A DNA stretch of 64,000 bases from Clostridiales bacterium Firm_11. Its GTDB lineage: Bacteria > Bacillota > Clostridia > Christensenellales > Aristaeellaceae. Positions 26,934 to 35,893 of the stretch are shown here, in pieces; the first letter of the stretch is position 1, and the number at the start of each line of letters is the position of its first letter. The notes under the pieces are model-generated. The model did no database searches. It had not been told where the DNA came from and was given only the letters and a program-made list of their open reading frames with translations. The DNA lies in contig LVAQ01000006.1 of NCBI GenBank assembly GCA_001604105.1, positions 496,001 through 560,000 on the forward strand, written 5' to 3'. Made by a program: the position numbers and the translations under genes.

Positions 26934-27992
26934 ATGAAAAAGGTTGTTTCGATCCTTTTAGCGCTGGCTCTCGTACTCAGCTTAAGCGCAGCCGCGCTGG
27001 CCGATGGCATCAGCTATGCGCTGGTTACAGACGTTGGCAACATTGACGACCAGAGCTTCAACCAGGGCACGTGGGAAGGGCTTGTAGCCTTCGCGCAGGA
27101 AAAGGGTCTTGTGGAGAACACCGACTATGCGTATTACAAACCCTCCGAAGACAGCGATGATGCCCGTGTGGAAACCATCACCGCCGCCATCGAGAACGGC
27201 GCGAAAGTGGTCGTGCTCCCTGGCTACCTGTTCAACGCCGCGGTCATCACCGCTGCTGAGAAGTTCCCTGAAGTGCAGTTCCTGGGTGTGGATCTTGACC
27301 CCGAATCCTACCCCGCCAATGTGACCAACATTAAGTTCACCGAAGAAGTCAGCGGCTTCTTGGCCGGTTATGCCATCGTTAAAGACGGCTACACCAAGCT
27401 GGGTTACCTGGGCGGCATCGACGTTCCCGCCGTTATTCGCTACGGCTTCGGCTTTGTGCAGGGCGCAGATGTGGCCGCCAAAGAAATGGGCATCAACGTT
27501 GATATGAATTACTGGTACAGCGCAGCCTTCTGGCCGACCGATGAAATCAAGGCCAAGATGGATAGCTGGTATGCCGATGGCGTAGAAGTGGTATTTGCTG
27601 CCGGCGGCGGTATCCTCTACAGCTGCCTGGCCGCCGCCGAAGAGGGCGATGGCAAGGTAATCGGCGTAGATGTGGATCAGGGATATATCTCTGAGCGCAT
27701 TGTCACCTCCGCTTACAAGAAGCTCACCGTTGGCGTGAAAAACCTGCTGGATGCGCTGGATGCAAACGGCGGCGTGTGGCCCGAGGGTGTTGCCGGTGTG
27801 AACGTACACCAGGGCATCAATGACGGCGCGGTCGGCCTGCCCACGGAAGAAGCTTCCTGGCGGCTGAACACCTTCACGGTGGCTGAGTATGAAGCCGTAT
27901 TCAATGCCATTGCGGAAGGCTCCATCGCCATCAGCGATGACATCGAAACCGCTCCCGTAACCACCAATGTGACCGTGGACTATCAGAACTAA
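26934..27992 (+). CDS. BMP family ABC transporter substrate-binding protein (nucleoside type)
   Basis: Extracytoplasmic binding protein of the basic membrane protein (BmpA/PnrA/NupN) family, which binds nucleosides and delivers them to the permease encoded downstream. 352 residues. Family features are ALVTDVGNIDDQSFNQGTWEG at the mature N-terminus, VLPGYLFN, FLGVDLDPES and VIGVDVDQGY. The signal peptide MKKVVSILLALALVLSLSAAALA ends in an AxA-type cleavage site and has no cysteine, so it is not a lipoprotein as Gram-positive members normally are. AAGGAGGAG sits 8 bases before the ATG. First gene of a NupNOPQ-like operon. Confidence 0.92.
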   Translation: MKKVVSILLALALVLSLSAAALADGISYALVTDVGNIDDQSFNQGTWEGLVAFAQEKGLVENTDYAYYKPSEDSDDARVETITAAIENGAKVVVLPGYLFNAAVITAAEKFPEVQFLGVDLDPESYPANVTNIKFTEEVSGFLAGYAIVKDGYTKLGYLGGIDVPAVIRYGFGFVQGADVAAKEMGINVDMNYWYSAAFWPTDEIKAKMDSWYADGVEVVFAAGGGILYSCLAAAEEGDGKVIGVDVDQGYISERIVTSAYKKLTVGVKNLLDALDANGGVWPEGVAGVNVHQGINDGAVGLPTEEASWRLNTFTVAEYEAVFNAIAEGSIAISDDIETAPVTTNVTVDYQN

Positions 27993-28001
27993 CGCCTTTG
28001 C

Positions 28002-28029
28002 GCCGGGTCGAGCCCAGGCTCGACCCGGC
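28002..28029 (+). promoter_or_regulatory. Strong GC hairpin after the binding protein gene
   Basis: GCCGGGTCGAGC and GCTCGACCCGGC pair perfectly over 12 bp with a 4-base loop, ten bases after the stop codon, without a T run. It would protect the 3' end of a short transcript. Confidence 0.75.
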
Positions 28030-28138
28030 TTGCTTCGCAGTGACGCGTTGGCATGGGTGCGCAACACAGTTGCACCGACGGCCCCTGGTCGGCGGAGAGA
28101 AGCGTATTGCGTTACGTCCAAAGGAAAACGCTGCGATC

Positions 28139-28164
28139 GGCTAGGCGATTTGCTTAGCCTTTTT
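28139..28164 (+). terminator. Intrinsic terminator inside the nucleoside operon
   Basis: GGCTAGGC and GCTTAGCC form an 8-bp stem (one G-U pair) with a 5-base loop followed by TTTTT. It lies between the binding protein gene and the ATPase gene, so it must be bypassed or regulated for the transporter genes to be read from the upstream promoter. Confidence 0.75.
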
Positions 28165-28184
28165 ATATTTGATACCGGGCTGAG

Positions 28185-28225
28185 ATATACGCGCTCAACA
28201 AGAGAAATTCGTACAGCGCGTATAT
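28185..28225. repeat. 11-bp perfect inverted repeat upstream of the ATPase gene
   Basis: ATATACGCGCT (28185-28195) and AGCGCGTATAT (28215-28225) are exact reverse complements around a 19-base spacer, ending 37 bases before the ATPase ATG. It is a candidate operator or leader hairpin. Confidence 0.7.
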
Positions 28226-28262
28226 GTCAACCCAGTTCAAGCGAAGGGATGAGGTTTCGCCA

Positions 28263-29813
28263 ATGAGTGATTACGTGATCGAAATGGTCGGCATCACCAA
28301 AAAGTTCCCTGGCATTATCGCCAACGACAACATCACCCTGCAACTCAAAAAGGGTGAGATCCACGCGCTGCTCGGCGAAAACGGCGCGGGTAAGAGCACG
28401 CTGATGAGTATCCTCTTTGGCCTTTATCAGCCGGATGCGGGCGTGATCAAGAAAGACGGCAAGGTTGTACGTATCGATAACCCCAACGACGCCAACCGCC
28501 TGCACATCGGTATGGTCCATCAGCATTTCAAGCTGGTGGAGGTTTTTACAGTGCTGGAAAACATCATCCTGGGCGCGGAGCAAACCAAAAACGGCATCCT
28601 GCAAAAGCGGGATGCGCGCAATAAGGTGCTGGCGCTTTGCGACCAATACGGTTTGCAGGTTGAGCCGGACGCCTTGATCGAAGAGATTGGCGTTGGCATG
28701 CAGCAGCGCGTCGAGATCCTCAAGATGCTGTTTCGGGACAATGAAATCCTGATTTTTGACGAACCCACCGCCGTGCTTACCCCGCAGGAAATTGATGAAT
28801 TGATGAACAGCATGCGCGGCTTTGCGCGCGAAGGCAAGAGTATCCTGTTCATCACACATAAGCTCAATGAGATCATGGCTGTGGCAGATCGTGTAACCGT
28901 GCTGCGCAAAGGCAAGGGCATCGGTACGGTAAACGTGGCCGATACAACGGTCGATGAGCTGGCGGAGATGATGGTCGGCCGCAAAGTGAGCTTTGAAACG
29001 AAAAAAACCGATCGACGCGCGGGCGAAGCAAAGCTGCGTGTGCAGAATCTCTTTGTTGCGGGTCGTAACAACGGCAAAGACAAAGTCACAAACGTAAGCT
29101 TCTCCGTTCGGGGCGGCGAAATCGTGGGCATCGCAGGCATTGACGGCAACGGTCAAACCGAGCTGGTGCAGGCGCTCACGGGGCTCATGCCCGTCAGCCG
29201 CGGGCATGTATACATCGGCGATGCCGAAGTGACACACGCGACGGTTCGCCAGCATAACAACCTTGGTCTCTCTCACATCCCGGAGGATCGCCACAAGCAC
29301 GGGCTTGTGCTTGACTATACCCTGGGCGAGAACCTTGTTTTGAAGGATTACTTTGAACCGCAATATCAACGCGGTGGCTTTCTGCGTTTTGACGAAATCT
29401 ACCGCCACGCGGATGCGCTGATCGATGCCTTTGACATCCGCAGCGGGCAGGGTGCAAACACCGTGGCACGCTCCATGAGCGGCGGCAATCAGCAAAAGGC
29501 GATTGTCGCCCGGGAACTGGCGCTCTCGCCGGATGTTCTCATTGCGGTGCAGCCCACACGCGGGCTGGACGTAGGCGCGATTGAGTACATCCATCAACAG
29601 ATTATCGCAGCGCGGGATTCAGGGCGCGCGGTGCTGCTGGTATCGTTGGAGTTGGATGAGGTTATGAATCTGAGTGACCGCATCCTGGTAATTCATGATG
29701 GAGAGATTGTCGCGGAGGTTGACGCACACTATGCGACCGCACAGGAGCTGGGGCTGTACATGTCGGGCGCTAGCAAACAACAAGCCAATCTGGAAAGCGG
29801 GGTAGAAGCCTGA
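28263..29813 (+). CDS. Nucleoside ABC transporter ATP-binding protein, double NBD
   Basis: A 516-residue protein with two fused ABC ATPase domains, powering the two permeases encoded next. The first domain has Walker A GENGAGKSTLMSI, signature region VGMQQRVEILKML and Walker B ILIFDEPTAVL. The second has a diverged Walker A GIDGNGQTELVQAL (Lys replaced by Gln), a good signature MSGGNQQKAIVAREL and a weak Walker B LIAVQPTRGLDVG with no catalytic glutamate, as is usual in the sugar/nucleoside CUT2-like class. The start is taken as the ATG with GAGG 9 bases upstream; another ATG at 28224 lacks a site. The stop overlaps the next start by one base. Confidence 0.94.
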   Translation: MSDYVIEMVGITKKFPGIIANDNITLQLKKGEIHALLGENGAGKSTLMSILFGLYQPDAGVIKKDGKVVRIDNPNDANRLHIGMVHQHFKLVEVFTVLENIILGAEQTKNGILQKRDARNKVLALCDQYGLQVEPDALIEEIGVGMQQRVEILKMLFRDNEILIFDEPTAVLTPQEIDELMNSMRGFAREGKSILFITHKLNEIMAVADRVTVLRKGKGIGTVNVADTTVDELAEMMVGRKVSFETKKTDRRAGEAKLRVQNLFVAGRNNGKDKVTNVSFSVRGGEIVGIAGIDGNGQTELVQALTGLMPVSRGHVYIGDAEVTHATVRQHNNLGLSHIPEDRHKHGLVLDYTLGENLVLKDYFEPQYQRGGFLRFDEIYRHADALIDAFDIRSGQGANTVARSMSGGNQQKAIVARELALSPDVLIAVQPTRGLDVGAIEYIHQQIIAARDSGRAVLLVSLELDEVMNLSDRILVIHDGEIVAEVDAHYATAQELGLYMSGASKQQANLESGVEA

Positions 29814-31024
29814 TGAAAATGACCAAGACAAGGCAAACCCATAGCAAACGGGGGCTCATCAGCCTGTTGGCATCGCTTTTATCGATTGCGATCGGCTTGC
29901 TGGTGGGGTTCGCTTTACTCAATGTGCTTAACGCAAACCACGCAGTCAATGGCTTTGGAAAGATACTGACCACAGGCTTTGCCACCAGCGAGAAATTCGC
30001 CAAGGTGTTATACCAGGCCATGCCGCTCATCCTCTGCGGGCTTTCGGTCGCGTTTGCTTTCAAAACGGGGCTTTTCAACATCGGCGCGGCGGGTCAATAC
30101 ACCATGGGTGCATTCAGTGCATTGGCGGTAGCCATCGCGCTGCAGCAGCCCTGGTATATCGCGCTGCTTGCGGCGGCGCTCGGCGGCGCGCTGCTGGGCG
30201 CAATCCCGGGCATTTGCAAGGCGCTTTTCAACGTCAATGAGGTGATTACCTCTATCATGTTCAACTGGATCACCATGTACGCGGTCAACCTGACCATCAA
30301 CAATATGCCCATTATGTTGACCAATTTCTGGTCCAGAAGCTCCATCAAAGACCGCACCGCCCCGCTGGCGGACGCCAACCCAAGCGCGATGCTCCCCAAA
30401 GGCGGTTTGGATACGTTGATGAACAGCAATTACATCAACATCGGTATCTTCATCGCTGTCCTCGTAGCCATCATCATGTGGGTCGTGCTGCAAAAAACAG
30501 TGCTTGGCTACGAGCTCAAGGCTTGCGGCTATAACCGCCATGCCAGCCAATACGCAGGCATCAACGCCAAGCGTAACATCGTACTGTCGATGGTGATTTC
30601 CGGCGCGCTGGCCGGGCTTGGCGGCGGGCTGTATTACCTGAGCGGCACAGGGCAGTATACGCTGGTTAAGGTGCTGCTGGGCATGGGTTTCAACGGTATC
30701 CCCGTGGCGCTGCTGGCCAGCAGCAATCCGCTGGGTGTGATATTCAGCGCGCTGTTTGTCAGCTATATACAGGTGGGCGGCGATGCATTGCAGCCCCACT
30801 TTATCAAGGAAAACATTGATATTATCATCGCCTCCATTATCTACCTCAGCGCCTTCGCACTGTTGCTGAAGGGCTGGATCGCCAAGCTTCTGCTGCGCAG
30901 TTCAACTGTCAAGGACAATCCGGAATTGGCGGAAGCGCTGGGCGCGGAAGAGAGCGGGGTAAGTGAGGGCAACGCCGATACGGAACCACCCGTACGCGGT
31001 GCAGAAAAGGAGGATGCGCAATGA
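29813..31024 (+). CDS. Nucleoside ABC transporter permease (NupP-like)
   Basis: A 403-residue membrane protein of the branched-chain amino acid/ribose permease superfamily. It has about nine or ten hydrophobic segments, the family loop AFKTGLFNIGAAGQYTMGA, and the ATPase-contact region GINAKRNIVLSMVISGALAG. The last 45 residues are a polar acidic tail (ELAEALGAEESGVSEG). The start overlaps the ATPase stop by one base; MTKTRQTHSK two codons later is an alternative start. It pairs with the following permease to form the channel. Confidence 0.93.
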   Translation: MKMTKTRQTHSKRGLISLLASLLSIAIGLLVGFALLNVLNANHAVNGFGKILTTGFATSEKFAKVLYQAMPLILCGLSVAFAFKTGLFNIGAAGQYTMGAFSALAVAIALQQPWYIALLAAALGGALLGAIPGICKALFNVNEVITSIMFNWITMYAVNLTINNMPIMLTNFWSRSSIKDRTAPLADANPSAMLPKGGLDTLMNSNYINIGIFIAVLVAIIMWVVLQKTVLGYELKACGYNRHASQYAGINAKRNIVLSMVISGALAGLGGGLYYLSGTGQYTLVKVLLGMGFNGIPVALLASSNPLGVIFSALFVSYIQVGGDALQPHFIKENIDIIIASIIYLSAFALLLKGWIAKLLLRSSTVKDNPELAEALGAEESGVSEGNADTEPPVRGAEKEDAQ

Positions 31025-32004
31025 TCATTGCGGATATTCTGAGTGCTACGATCCTCTTTGCGGTACCGCTTCTGTTGGTAGCATTGGGCGGCATGTTTTC
31101 TGAGCGAAGCGGCATTGTCAACATCGCGCTGGAGGGCATTATGATCATCGGTGCCCTATGCGGATGCCTTTTCTTGCGCTATACGGAGGATATGGGCTTT
31201 GGCGCGGACGCGCCGCAGCTGTATATGCTGATTGCCATGGTAATTTCTGCGGTGGCAGGCATGCTCTTTAGCATGCTGCTGGCTTTTGCCTCCATTCGCC
31301 TCAAGGCGGATCAGGTTATCGGCGGAACCGCATTGAACATGATGGCGCCGGCGCTGGCGGTAATCGTCACCTGGGCGGCGCAGGGGCAGGCGCAGACCAC
31401 CATCCTGATTCCCAAGTGGATACGCATCACGCAAGAAAGCCTTGGCTTTGCAACCGGCACAGACTTTTTATCCCGTCTGGTCTTTAAGAGCCTGTACCTG
31501 ACGACGCTTGCCGCTATTGTACTGCTGGTTTGGGCGGTGATCTTCCTGTATCGCACCAAAACCGGTCTACGCCTTCGCGCCTGCGGTGAGCATCCTCAGG
31601 CGGCGGATAGTGTAGGCATCAACGTATACCGCATGCGTTACATGGGCGTGGCGCTTTCCGGCTTGCTGGGCGGCGTTGGCGGTCTTGCCTATACCATCGC
31701 GGCCGGCTCGGGTTTCCAGAGCAACGTAGCGGGGTATGGCTTCCTTGCTTTGGCCGTGATGATTTTTGGTAACTGGAAGCCGCTGAATATTCTGGGTGCC
31801 AGTTTGTTCTTCGCGCTATTCAAGATCATCGGTTCCTACGCTGGCACGCTGCCCTTCCTGCCGAAATTTGAATCCATCAAGAGTTCGGAGTACATCTACC
31901 TCATGCTTCCCTATATCGTGACCATGGTGGTGTTGATCCTCACCAGCAAGAAGAGCCGCGCGCCTAAAGCCGAGGGCATCCCCTACGATAAAGGCGGAAG
32001 ATGA
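31021..32004 (+). CDS. Nucleoside ABC transporter permease (NupQ-like)
   Basis: A 327-residue partner permease with about eight membrane segments. LVALGGMFSERSGIVNIALEGIM is the diagnostic N-terminal loop of this subfamily, and CGEHPQAADSVGINVYRMRY is the ATPase-contact loop. The ATG overlaps the upstream gene by four bases (ATGA), so translation is coupled. Last gene of the operon; a terminator lies 145 bases downstream. Confidence 0.94.
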   Translation: MIIADILSATILFAVPLLLVALGGMFSERSGIVNIALEGIMIIGALCGCLFLRYTEDMGFGADAPQLYMLIAMVISAVAGMLFSMLLAFASIRLKADQVIGGTALNMMAPALAVIVTWAAQGQAQTTILIPKWIRITQESLGFATGTDFLSRLVFKSLYLTTLAAIVLLVWAVIFLYRTKTGLRLRACGEHPQAADSVGINVYRMRYMGVALSGLLGGVGGLAYTIAAGSGFQSNVAGYGFLALAVMIFGNWKPLNILGASLFFALFKIIGSYAGTLPFLPKFESIKSSEYIYLMLPYIVTMVVLILTSKKSRAPKAEGIPYDKGGR

Positions 32005-32147
32005 GAACGCCCAGCACGAAGATATCTGGCATTGTCGTTTAATGCGTGGTATGCCAACGCCCTGAACAAAGCCCCCATTGCAGGCATGCCATGGCGAGCT
32101 TGAATGAAGACGAATGGCTGCCTGAGGCCGAAGAATAATCTACATAC

Positions 32148-32186
32148 AACAGCGAGCCGAATTCAATCCTTCGGCTCGCTGTTTTT
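32148..32186. terminator. Terminator of the nucleoside operon
   Basis: AACAGCGAGCCGA and TCGGCTCGCTGTT make a 13-bp stem with a 10-base loop and a T run. It also faces the convergent glycosyltransferase gene. Confidence 0.88.
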
Positions 32187-32202
32187 ACGCTTCAGGCTAT
32201 GT

Positions 32203-33741
32203 TTACGGCAGCGCTTTGTTTTGGTACAGATACACCTGACGATACCAGAAATCCGGCGGGGCATCCTCCGTAGCCACGAGGATATAGTGCCTGTCGATGG
32301 CTTCTGGCTGGCGGCCGCGTGTGACCACATAATCCGTCAGGCCTTCGGCCACATAACGTGCCTGCTCATCATACATCTCCTGCAGGTTCACATTGGTCTG
32401 GTGAAAGTACTTCACACTTGGCGCAATACCGCACGCCGTGTAGAAGCCCGCGTCCATAAAGCCGTAGTTGAGCAGCGTTGCATCCCTGGTTTGATTGATG
32501 ATCGCCGCAAAACGATACTGCATGGTTTGTTCTCTGGGTTTGAGCAGATCGCCCTTGTTAGGGGTGACTGCCAGACTCAATGCACCCGCCGCAAGGATTG
32601 CAAAGCACAGCGATACTATGCCGTTCATCCATTTCGCGCGCGCGAAGCGCAGCATTACCAGGCAAAGCGGCAGTGCGCCAAACGCCAGATATGCCGCAAG
32701 GATCAATCCATAATACACATAGCTTTTCCCGCCAATGAAAACCCCAAGCGCCGTACTCGCGAAGGTTGCCCAAATCAGCCCAATCTCCCATTTCGCTGAT
32801 GCTGTCAAGTCCTTCCTGCCCTCCAAGGTAAGCGCCTTCGAGATTGCCGCCTTGCCAAAGGGCAGCCAGAGCAATCCAAGCAACATAGGCGCCGTATACA
32901 GTGGGTTCCCCGTTATCCAGTCCAACCCCGCGCGAAGCATTGCCTTGCCACGCGCAATCAAGCTCAGGGTAGGTTCATCCTGGTACAGGAAAACATTATC
33001 ATACAGATACGTTTTCAGCCAATCCGCAATAGCGCCATTGGCACCAAAATAAATCAGCCAGGGAACTGTGGCGAAGAACACCCCTGTTGCAATCCAACCT
33101 ACGGAGGATAACGCTCTGTGCCATTGCCCCTGTCTCGCATGGTAGGCCAGCAGCATGATGCCCCACGGCACATAGAAACCAAGCATGGTAAATTTGACCC
33201 ACAGTACGCAGCCCATTATGAATCCATTGAGAAGCAGCCATCCCCTGCCCATGCGGGCAGGCGCCTGCTCTCTTCGCCACCGCAGCAGGCTGTACAGCGA
33301 CCATGCCAGCAAAGGCATACAAAGTTCTTCCGCGCTGTCCCCCATCTGAAAGCTGAAGGAAGAAGCCATCAGCGCTCCGATGAATGGTAGCGCCAGCAAA
33401 GCAGCACGCCTTGCGCCATACAAGGAGAGCAAATGATAGCTTGCCAGCAAAAAAAGCGCCACTAATAAGATTTCAAGCACAAACACACCCAGGAAACTAC
33501 TTGGATCAATCAAGCAGAACAACGCATGCAGCGCATAGAGCAACGGCCCTTTATGCTCGTACAGATCGCGATACATCACGCGCCCCGCGAGCATGCCCTT
33601 GCCGCTGGACAGATAGGCGTTCGCGTCCGTCCAGTCGTTGATGGGATACAACGGGGATGATTTGCTGCAAACCAGCAGGCATACAAACGCCGCCAGCAAA
33701 CAATACAGGAATACTATGCCGTTCCGATACCGCTTGTTCAA
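32203..33741 (-). CDS. GT39/PMT-like polytopic membrane glycosyltransferase
   Basis: A 512-residue protein with about ten to twelve hydrophobic segments. The first external loop contains DWTDANAYLSSGKGMLAGRVMYRDLYEHKGPLLY, matching the acidic D...(D/E)xxxHKGPxxY pattern of lipid-linked-sugar-using GT-C glycosyltransferases (family 39/ArnT/DUF2029 type). It probably transfers a mannose-like sugar to a protein or polysaccharide on the outer face of the membrane; donor and acceptor are unknown. The start is TTG, with GGGAGGG 6 bases upstream; an in-frame ATG at 33804 would place an unusual polar stretch before the first membrane helix. Single gene. Confidence 0.8.
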   Translation of the reverse strand: MNKRYRNGIVFLYCLLAAFVCLLVCSKSSPLYPINDWTDANAYLSSGKGMLAGRVMYRDLYEHKGPLLYALHALFCLIDPSSFLGVFVLEILLVALFLLASYHLLSLYGARRAALLALPFIGALMASSFSFQMGDSAEELCMPLLAWSLYSLLRWRREQAPARMGRGWLLLNGFIMGCVLWVKFTMLGFYVPWGIMLLAYHARQGQWHRALSSVGWIATGVFFATVPWLIYFGANGAIADWLKTYLYDNVFLYQDEPTLSLIARGKAMLRAGLDWITGNPLYTAPMLLGLLWLPFGKAAISKALTLEGRKDLTASAKWEIGLIWATFASTALGVFIGGKSYVYYGLILAAYLAFGALPLCLVMLRFARAKWMNGIVSLCFAILAAGALSLAVTPNKGDLLKPREQTMQYRFAAIINQTRDATLLNYGFMDAGFYTACGIAPSVKYFHQTNVNLQEMYDEQARYVAEGLTDYVVTRGRQPEAIDRHYILVATEDAPPDFWYRQVYLYQNKALP

Positions 33742-33793
33742 AGCACGCCCTCCCACCCCGGGTTTCCGTGTAAACGCATCAAACCCTTGCCAA

Positions 33794-33878
33794 CAGCATA
33801 GCACAAGCCCTGTCCACGGGCAAGCGCTCCTGCATAAAACATACGCGTTTGCTATGGACAGGGCTTGATGGTATGCTG
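33794..33878. repeat. Interrupted long inverted repeat between divergent-side gene ends
   Basis: CAAGCCCTGTCCA (33804-33816) and TGGACAGGGCTTG (33855-33867) pair perfectly. The flanking CAGCATA (33794-33800) and TATGCTG (33872-33878) extend the arms to about 20 paired bases across a short mismatch. The 38-base centre is unpaired. No T run, target duplication or gene is seen. Confidence 0.7.
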
Positions 33879-33974
33879 CCTATCCCATCCGGCAACAAGC
33901 AAAGTGTGTGACCGACTATGAACGATATCGATATGCTTGTACACGCGGCGCGCATATACGCCAAAAAGCCGCCC

Positions 33975-34820
33975 TTATCCCTTGACGCTCCCCGCTGTAA
34001 GCCCCTGCACAAAGAACTTCTGGCAGGTGATGAAAACGATGATCACCGGAATCAGCGTCAATACGGACATGGCAAAAACATAACCCCACTGCGTAAATTG
34101 ATGTTGCCCAAAGAAGCCCGCAATGGCTATGGGCAACGTCCGAAGCGATGTATCATTGATGACCGTATTTGCCCATGGGTATTCTTCCCATGCCGTCAGA
34201 AAGTTAAAGATGCTCACCGAGGCAATGGCAGGCGCAGCCAAGGGAAGCGCAATGCGCAGGAAAACCGTCATCACGCTTGCGCCATCGATATAGGTTGCCT
34301 CTGTAATCTCATTGGGGATGCCCTCCATAAAGCCTTTGATCATGAATGTGGAAAACGGAATTACCCATGCTACATAAAACGGTATCAATCCCCATAGCTT
34401 GTTCACCAAGCCCAGTTTGGTCGCCAGTTCAAACTGGGGCACGATCATCGTTGTGCCGGGAATAATCATCGTCAGGATGATAAACCCAAACAACAGCCGC
34501 TTCCCCGGAAAGTTGAATTTGCCGATCACAAACGCCATCGCGGAGGATACCCCCGCTGCCAGTGCTACGGAGCTTACGGATACGAGTACGGAATTCAGGA
34601 AGTTGATATAGAATTTGCTCTGCGTCAGGATGTATTGATAGTTTTCCAGCGTCACCGCGGATAGGCGGGGAAAAAACCGTGGCGGAAACTCATACAACGC
34701 GCCGTTGGGGCGCAGCGAAGTGGAAATCATATAGATCATCGGCAGTGTGCAGAGAACCGCGCCGGCCAGCAACAGCAAGTAGCGAAGCAGGTTGGCACGC
34801 TGGTTTCGTTTGCTTCTCAT
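33975..34820 (-). CDS. Carbohydrate ABC transporter permease (MalG-like)
   Basis: A 281-residue inner-membrane permease of the CUT1 family. It has six hydrophobic segments, and the EAA-loop region EATYIDGASVMTVFLRIALPLAAPAI contacts the ATPase. MIYMISTSLRPNGALYEFP at the N-terminus is typical of MalG partners. Final gene of the alpha-glucan operon, 12 bases after its partner permease gene. The operon encodes no ATPase, so it probably relies on a shared MsmX/MalK-type protein encoded elsewhere, as in many Bacillota. Confidence 0.94.
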   Translation of the reverse strand: MRSKRNQRANLLRYLLLLAGAVLCTLPMIYMISTSLRPNGALYEFPPRFFPRLSAVTLENYQYILTQSKFYINFLNSVLVSVSSVALAAGVSSAMAFVIGKFNFPGKRLLFGFIILTMIIPGTTMIVPQFELATKLGLVNKLWGLIPFYVAWVIPFSTFMIKGFMEGIPNEITEATYIDGASVMTVFLRIALPLAAPAIASVSIFNFLTAWEEYPWANTVINDTSLRTLPIAIAGFFGQHQFTQWGYVFAMSVLTLIPVIIVFITCQKFFVQGLTAGSVKG

Positions 34821-34832
34821 GGCGTGCCCTCC

Positions 34833-35717
34833 TTACAAATCCTTATTCTTCATGGCTTTAATCTGTACAATCGCGAGCAGCCCTAACGTTAGCGCCATGA
34901 TAAAGCTCAACGCAGCCGCATACCCGAATTTTCCCGTGCTGAATGCCTTGTGATACATCCACGTTAACAGTGTATCGGTCTGATGCGCCGGTTTGCCCCC
35001 CGTAATCATTTTGATGGAGGTAAACACATTAAAGCCGCCAATGGTCAGCATAATCAGCGCAAAGAGGATTGTACTGCGGATGGACGGAAGGGTTACATTG
35101 CAAAACTTCTTCCATGCTCCACAGCCATCGATTTCCGCCGCCTCATATAAATCCGCAGGTACCTGTTGCAGTGCGGCCAGAAACACCACCATGTTCCAAC
35201 CGACGCCTTTCCAGATGCCCAGGATCATCGCCACCGAAAGGCCGCTCCAGCGGGTATCCAGCCAGCGCACATTCTGGCTGGTGATGCCCAGTCCCTTGGT
35301 CAGTACATAGTTGAGTAGCCCCTCTGTATTGAATATGTAGCGAAATACCAACGACGCGATAACCCATGAGGTAATCACAGGCAGGTAGTTAATCACCCGA
35401 AACCCGACGCTGAAGCGGCGAATGCCATTAAGCAGCACGGCCACAAAAAGCCCGATGAGCATCTGCCCGGGCACCGTAACCAACGTATAAACGATGCTGT
35501 TGACAAACACTGTCCAAAAAGTAGAATCCGACAACACATCCTGATAGTTTGCCAGCCCAATCCACGGTTGTTGCAGCATGGAGCCAAGCTGCCAGTCACA
35601 AAAACTGGTCCAAAGCAATCGAAAGATCGGGTATGCGGTAAAGGTGCCAAACACAATCAATCCCGGCGCCAGCAATGCCGCCAGTTGAAAACGGTTCGAC
35701 CGCGACCTCATTTCCAT
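34833..35717 (-). CDS. Carbohydrate ABC transporter permease (MalF-like)
   Basis: A 294-residue CUT1 permease with six membrane segments. The EAA loop reads EAAEIDGCGAWKKFCNVTLPSIRSTI. The GLANYQDVLSDSTFWTVFVNS stretch after the first helix is the family pattern. GGAGGGAAA precedes the ATG. It forms the channel with the MalG-like subunit. A hairpin-rich gap of 176 bases separates it from the binding protein gene upstream in the same operon. Confidence 0.94.
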   Translation of the reverse strand: MEMRSRSNRFQLAALLAPGLIVFGTFTAYPIFRLLWTSFCDWQLGSMLQQPWIGLANYQDVLSDSTFWTVFVNSIVYTLVTVPGQMLIGLFVAVLLNGIRRFSVGFRVINYLPVITSWVIASLVFRYIFNTEGLLNYVLTKGLGITSQNVRWLDTRWSGLSVAMILGIWKGVGWNMVVFLAALQQVPADLYEAAEIDGCGAWKKFCNVTLPSIRSTILFALIMLTIGGFNVFTSIKMITGGKPAHQTDTLLTWMYHKAFSTGKFGYAAALSFIMALTLGLLAIVQIKAMKNKDL

Positions 35718-35752
35718 GGTTTTCCCTCCTCAACGAGCGATTACCCCCGGGG

Positions 35753-35837
35753 TGCGGGCAAAAACTTCCGCAGCAGAAAGGCTCTGCCCGCAATCCGGGT
35801 GTACCCCCTGTGGGAGAGGAATCCCTCTCCCACAGGG
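35753..35837 (-). promoter_or_regulatory. Two tandem hairpins between binding protein and permease genes
   Basis: CCCTGTGGGAGAGG and CCTCTCCCACAGGG (35806-35819 and 35824-35837) form a perfect 14-bp stem with a 4-base loop. A second hairpin pairs TGCGGGCA (35753-35760) with TGCCCGCA (35785-35792). Neither has a T run. They would stabilise or partly end the transcript after the binding protein gene, raising its level above the permeases. Confidence 0.7.
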
Positions 35838-35893
35838 CAACCCTTGACTCCCTTATCATTTCACGTTATGATAGGAGCCATGGCAGGCCTTGA

